A stretch of DNA of 64,000 nt. Source: Mycolicibacterium aromaticivorans JS19b1 = JCM 16368 (lineage in GTDB: Bacteria; Actinomycetota; Actinomycetes; Mycobacteriales; Mycobacteriaceae). The stretch spans positions 3,782,001 to 3,846,000 of the forward strand of contig NZ_JALN02000001.1 in assembly GCF_000559085.1 (NCBI RefSeq). Direction: 5' to 3'. Positions 61,446 to 64,000 of this stretch are shown here, one piece after another. Under the pieces are notes generated by a model. It did not search any database. It had not been told where the DNA came from and saw only the letters and a program-made list of their open reading frames with translations. Numbering within the stretch: position 1 is the stretch's first letter; each line of letters starts with the position of its first letter. The translations under genes and the position numbers were made by a program.

Positions 61446-61451
61446 TACGAT
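61446..61451 (+). promoter_or_regulatory. -10 box for the gamma-carbonic-anhydrase-like gene
   Basis: TACGAT (TANNNT) ends 7 bases before ATG 61459; leaderless. It includes part of the alternative ATG at 61450, which is therefore disfavoured. Confidence 0.45.
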
Positions 61452-61458
61452 GTCGGCC

Positions 61459-61980
61459 ATGGCCGAACCACTGATCATGTCCGTTGGCGGGCACAGCCCC
61501 GAACTGCACGCCGAATCCTGGGTCGCACCAAACGCGGCGGTGATCGGCCAGGTGCGCCTCGCCGCGCGGGCCAGCGTCTGGTACTCGGCGACGCTGCGGG
61601 CCGAGGCCGAGTGGATCGACGTCGGCGAGGGCAGCAATATCCAGGACGGCTCCACCGTGCACGTCGACCCGGGGTTCCCGGTCAAGATCGGTGCGGGCGT
61701 GACGGTCGGGCACAACGCCGTGCTGCACGGCTGCACGGTCGAGGACGGCTCACTGGTCGGGATGGGGTCGATCGTGCTCAACGGCGCCGTGATCGGCGCG
61801 GGGTCGATCGTGGCCGCCGGCGCGGTGGTTCCGCAGGGCATGATGGTGCCGCCGCGATCGCTGGTGGCCGGGGTTCCCGCCAAAGTGCGCCGCGACCTGT
61901 CCGACGCCGAGCTGGACGGCAATCGGATGAACGCCGGGGTCTACGAGCACCTCATCGACCTGCACCACGACTCGGCGTAG
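61459..61980 (+). CDS. Gamma-carbonic-anhydrase-like hexapeptide protein
   Basis: 173 residues of left-handed beta-helix (hexapeptide) type: SVWYSATLRAEAEWIDVGEGSNIQDGSTVHVDPG and the VKIGAGVTVGHNAVLHGCTVEDG region. The zinc ligands of gamma carbonic anhydrases are His residues in VHVDPG and HNAVLHGC; two of them are seen. Homologues (PaaY, YrdA) also act as thioesterases or acetyltransferases, so carbonic anhydrase activity is unproven. Confidence 0.87.
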   Translation: MAEPLIMSVGGHSPELHAESWVAPNAAVIGQVRLAARASVWYSATLRAEAEWIDVGEGSNIQDGSTVHVDPGFPVKIGAGVTVGHNAVLHGCTVEDGSLVGMGSIVLNGAVIGAGSIVAAGAVVPQGMMVPPRSLVAGVPAKVRRDLSDAELDGNRMNAGVYEHLIDLHHDSA

Positions 61981-62049
61981 CGGCCGGCGGGATCGATCTC
62001 ACACCGTGGTCAGGTTTGCGCCGAGGCAAGACTGCCGATAAGTCCTACC

Positions 62050-63192
62050 GTGAAGTCGAAGCGGATCCTGGTCACCGGTGCCACCGGATACGTCGGTTCC
62101 CGGCTGGTGGCGCGGCTGCTCGACGAGGGTCACGAGGTCGTCGCCGCGACGCGTAACCCGGAGAAACTGGGCCGGTTCGGCTGGTGTGACCAGGTCACAG
62201 CCGTCGTCTTCGATGCCGACGATCCGACCTCGGTCGAGGCGGCGCTTGCCGTGTCCGGGCATGTCGACGTCATCTACTACCTGGTGCACGCGATCGGCCA
62301 GCCCGGCTTCCGCGAACGTGACAATGCCGCCGCGGCGAACGTCGGCAAGGCAGCGGCCGCAGCCGGGGTTGGGCGCATCGTGTACCTCGGCGGATTCGTG
62401 CCCGACGACGACACGTTGTCCGAGCATCTGGCCGGCCGGGCCGAGGTCGCCGCGGCGCTGGACATCGAAGGCGGCGCCGAACTGGTCTGGCTCGGCGCGG
62501 CAGTGATCATCGGCGCGGGCTCGACGTCGTTCGAGATGGTCCGCTACGTCGGCGACCGGTTCTGGGTGATTCCGCTGCCGCCGTGGGCCGACCACGACAT
62601 CGAGCCGATCTCGATCAGCGACGTGCTGTACTACCTGCTGGCCGCGGCCGACCCAGCGATTGTGCCTGCGGGGTCGTACGACATCGTCGGGCCCGACGTC
62701 GTGACCTACGGCGAGCTGCTGCAGACCTACATCGACGCGGCGGGCGAACTGCGGGCCGGGCTGCCGGTACGCGACATCGTGCCGCAGGCGGTCGTCGGCC
62801 GGGTGGCCGGCGCAGCGGTACCGGTGCCCAGCGGATTGGCCGCCGATCTCATCGAATCGCTGGACCATCCGATGACAGCCTCGGACACTGTCTTACGTGA
62901 TCATGTCCCGGACCCGCCCGGTGGGCTCACCACCGTCGAGGACGCCGTGGCCGCCGCGGTGGCCAGCCCGCCGCCGTGCCCGGTCGACCGACTGGCCGAC
63001 CCGCATCATCTGGCCGACAGTGATCCGATCTGGGCGGGCGGGGATGCGCTGCGACTGCGGCGGATGGCTGCCGCGGTGACGCCCGGGGTGGCGCGCCCTG
63101 CGCTGAGGCTGCTGGACTCGGTGCCCGGCCCGCTGGCCGGGGCGCTGCGGACCGGCCTGGACCTGTTGCTGGCGAAAGTCCGCATGTTATGA
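62050..63192 (+). CDS. NAD(P)-binding extended SDR protein
   Basis: 380 residues from GTG 62050. Rossmann motif VTGATGYVGSRLV, with further atypical-SDR style segments (YYLVHAIGQPGF and RIVYLGGFVPDD). The family is similar to mycobacterial proteins called NAD(P)H-binding or DUF2867-less epimerases; the C-terminal 150 residues are more variable, with LRLRRMAAAVTPGVARPALRLLDSVPG. Coupled by ATGA to the CPBP protease gene. Substrate unknown. Confidence 0.83.
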   Translation: MKSKRILVTGATGYVGSRLVARLLDEGHEVVAATRNPEKLGRFGWCDQVTAVVFDADDPTSVEAALAVSGHVDVIYYLVHAIGQPGFRERDNAAAANVGKAAAAAGVGRIVYLGGFVPDDDTLSEHLAGRAEVAAALDIEGGAELVWLGAAVIIGAGSTSFEMVRYVGDRFWVIPLPPWADHDIEPISISDVLYYLLAAADPAIVPAGSYDIVGPDVVTYGELLQTYIDAAGELRAGLPVRDIVPQAVVGRVAGAAVPVPSGLAADLIESLDHPMTASDTVLRDHVPDPPGGLTTVEDAVAAAVASPPPCPVDRLADPHHLADSDPIWAGGDALRLRRMAAAVTPGVARPALRLLDSVPGPLAGALRTGLDLLLAKVRML

Positions 63193-63890
63193 CGATGCTG
63201 GCTGAGCTTCGGTCGGTGGCGTCCAATGTTGCTGTACCGCACCAGGAGTGGCCGTCGGCGATCCGCCGGCGGCGTATCGCGGTGTGTGTGGTGCTGGTTC
63301 TCGGCGCGCTGCTGCTCGGCTTGTCGCTGACCCGCAGGCCCGGCGACGCGGCGTTCTACTGGCTGACGATGGCGCTGGCGGCGACGTGGGCATTCGGTGC
63401 GCGGGCGTCCGGCCCGGTGCACCTGGGGTGCATCCGCTGGCGCGGGCGAAACCAGCGCCCGGTCGTCACCGGGCTCGTGATCGGATTGCTGCTCGGCGGC
63501 ATCTTTGTGCTCGGCGGTCTGGTGACCCGTGAGATACCGCCGGTGGCTGAGGCCATCACCCGCGTGCTGGAGTACGCCAACCACGGCAGCCTGCTGCTGA
63601 TCGTGGTGATCACCCTGGTGAACGGTTTGGCCGAGGAGATGTTCTTCCGCGGCGCGCTGTACACCGCACTGGGCGCCTTCCACCCTGTGGTGATCTCGAC
63701 GGTGCTCTACACGATCGCGACGTGTGCCAGCGGCAACTGGATGCTCGGCTTCGCCGCGATCATCCTCGGTACGGTGTGCGCTCTGGAGCGCCGCGCCACC
63801 GGCGGAGTGCTGGCACCCGTGCTGACCCACGTGGTCTGGGGCCTGATCATGGTGCTGGCACTGCCGCCGATGTTCGGCATCTGGCACTAA
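63189..63890 (+). CDS. CPBP family intramembrane metalloprotease
   Basis: 233 residues, about seven membrane segments. CPBP (CAAX protease and bacteriocin-processing) motif AEEMFFRGALY (EExxxR) near residue 148 and a C-terminal THVVWG supply metal-binding Glu and His. The family cuts within membranes or processes prenylated or bacteriocin substrates. Starts at ATG 63189 within the upstream stop. Confidence 0.87.
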   Translation: MTMLAELRSVASNVAVPHQEWPSAIRRRRIAVCVVLVLGALLLGLSLTRRPGDAAFYWLTMALAATWAFGARASGPVHLGCIRWRGRNQRPVVTGLVIGLLLGGIFVLGGLVTREIPPVAEAITRVLEYANHGSLLLIVVITLVNGLAEEMFFRGALYTALGAFHPVVISTVLYTIATCASGNWMLGFAAIILGTVCALERRATGGVLAPVLTHVVWGLIMVLALPPMFGIWH

Positions 63891-63943
63891 GCCCGATTGG
63901 CCGGCTCCTCAGCGGGTCGTCCCTCCCCGCATCGTCGACCGAC

Positions 63944-64000
63944 CTAACGCAGCGGGTGGGCGATCTCGTCGCGCGGCATGCGCGCCGCGACGAGCGCGAC
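63944..64000 (-). CDS. C-terminal end of an unseen minus-strand protein
   Basis: The minus strand reads VALVAARMPRDEIAHPLR then TAG (63946-63944) and runs off the end of the window. Only 18 residues are seen, so the family cannot be given. It is convergent with the CPBP gene, 53 bases apart. Coding status is judged on the position and on the open frame only. Confidence 0.35.
   Translation of the reverse strand, partial: VALVAARMPRDEIAHPLR

Noticed and set aside
1..64000. CRISPR arrays, tRNA and rRNA genes, prophage
   Set aside because: No repeat-spacer pattern, cloverleaf-like or rRNA sequence was seen, and no intergenic gap is large enough for an operon of these.

Overview
The window is a chromosomal segment of a fast-growing mycobacterium (Mycolicibacterium-like). 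GC content is high, starts are often GTG, and many short-spaced TANNNT -10 boxes sit 6-9 nt before start codons (leaderless genes). Gene order follows the M. tuberculosis Rv1084-Rv1112 block (from memory of that genome): DUF255 protein, hemolysin III, short-chain Z-prenyl synthase, coaA, glyA, desA2, phoH2, polysaccharide deacetylase, fum, glpX, DUF4245, AI-2E-type permease, then 3beta-HSD, xseB, xseA, lipid droplet-associated protein, ispH, DUF6542 protein and ychF. Both ends cut a gene. No rRNA, tRNA, CRISPR array, insertion sequence or prophage was seen, and no gene-free gap exceeds about 130 bases.

Layout. 1-9730: conserved housekeeping and membrane genes, including two tandem paralogous small membrane proteins. 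9786-20269: phoH2 with a probable small upstream gene, cell-wall deacetylase, an antiporter, the glpX-fum pair, a dienelactone hydrolase, an F420/FMN split-barrel protein and a DUF222-HNH gene. 20253-30997: an accessory block between the Rv1101c-like and Rv1106c-like genes, holding two SDR enzymes behind a KstR-like box, a sulfatase-HAD-FGE operon that encodes both a sulfatase and its maturase, a lipoprotein, a P3A-type proton ATPase and a tandem secreted/lipoprotein pair. 30994-37544: the conserved hsd-xseB-xseA-ispH-ychF block, with a KstR box before hsd. 38304-40769: an arsenic cassette (ArsR, divergent ArsI/CadI, Acr3, ArsC). 41520-43205: a PAS-GGDEF gene broken by one in-frame TAG. 43196-53858: small enzymes, an adenylyl cyclase, a pair of orphan Mce-associated proteins and a divergent WS/DGAT-like protein. 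53900-58234: DoxX, a DUF3556 membrane protein directly behind a perfect KstR box, thiolase and enoyl-CoA hydratase. 58236-64000: fasciclin protein, MFS/AraC-type divergent pair, gamma-carbonic-anhydrase-like protein, SDR protein, CPBP protease and the end of an unseen minus-strand gene.

Themes. Three TNNAACNNGTTNNA-type boxes (23239, 32071, 54458) suggest that several loci answer to the cholesterol regulator KstR, and the thiolase-crotonase pair next to the third fits side-chain or ring degradation. The most unusual items are the amber-interrupted diguanylate cyclase, the self-contained sulfatase/maturase operon, the paralogous CPxAGC secreted pair, strong palindromes after ychF and inside the start of the crotonase gene, and the small leaderless ORF ahead of phoH2.
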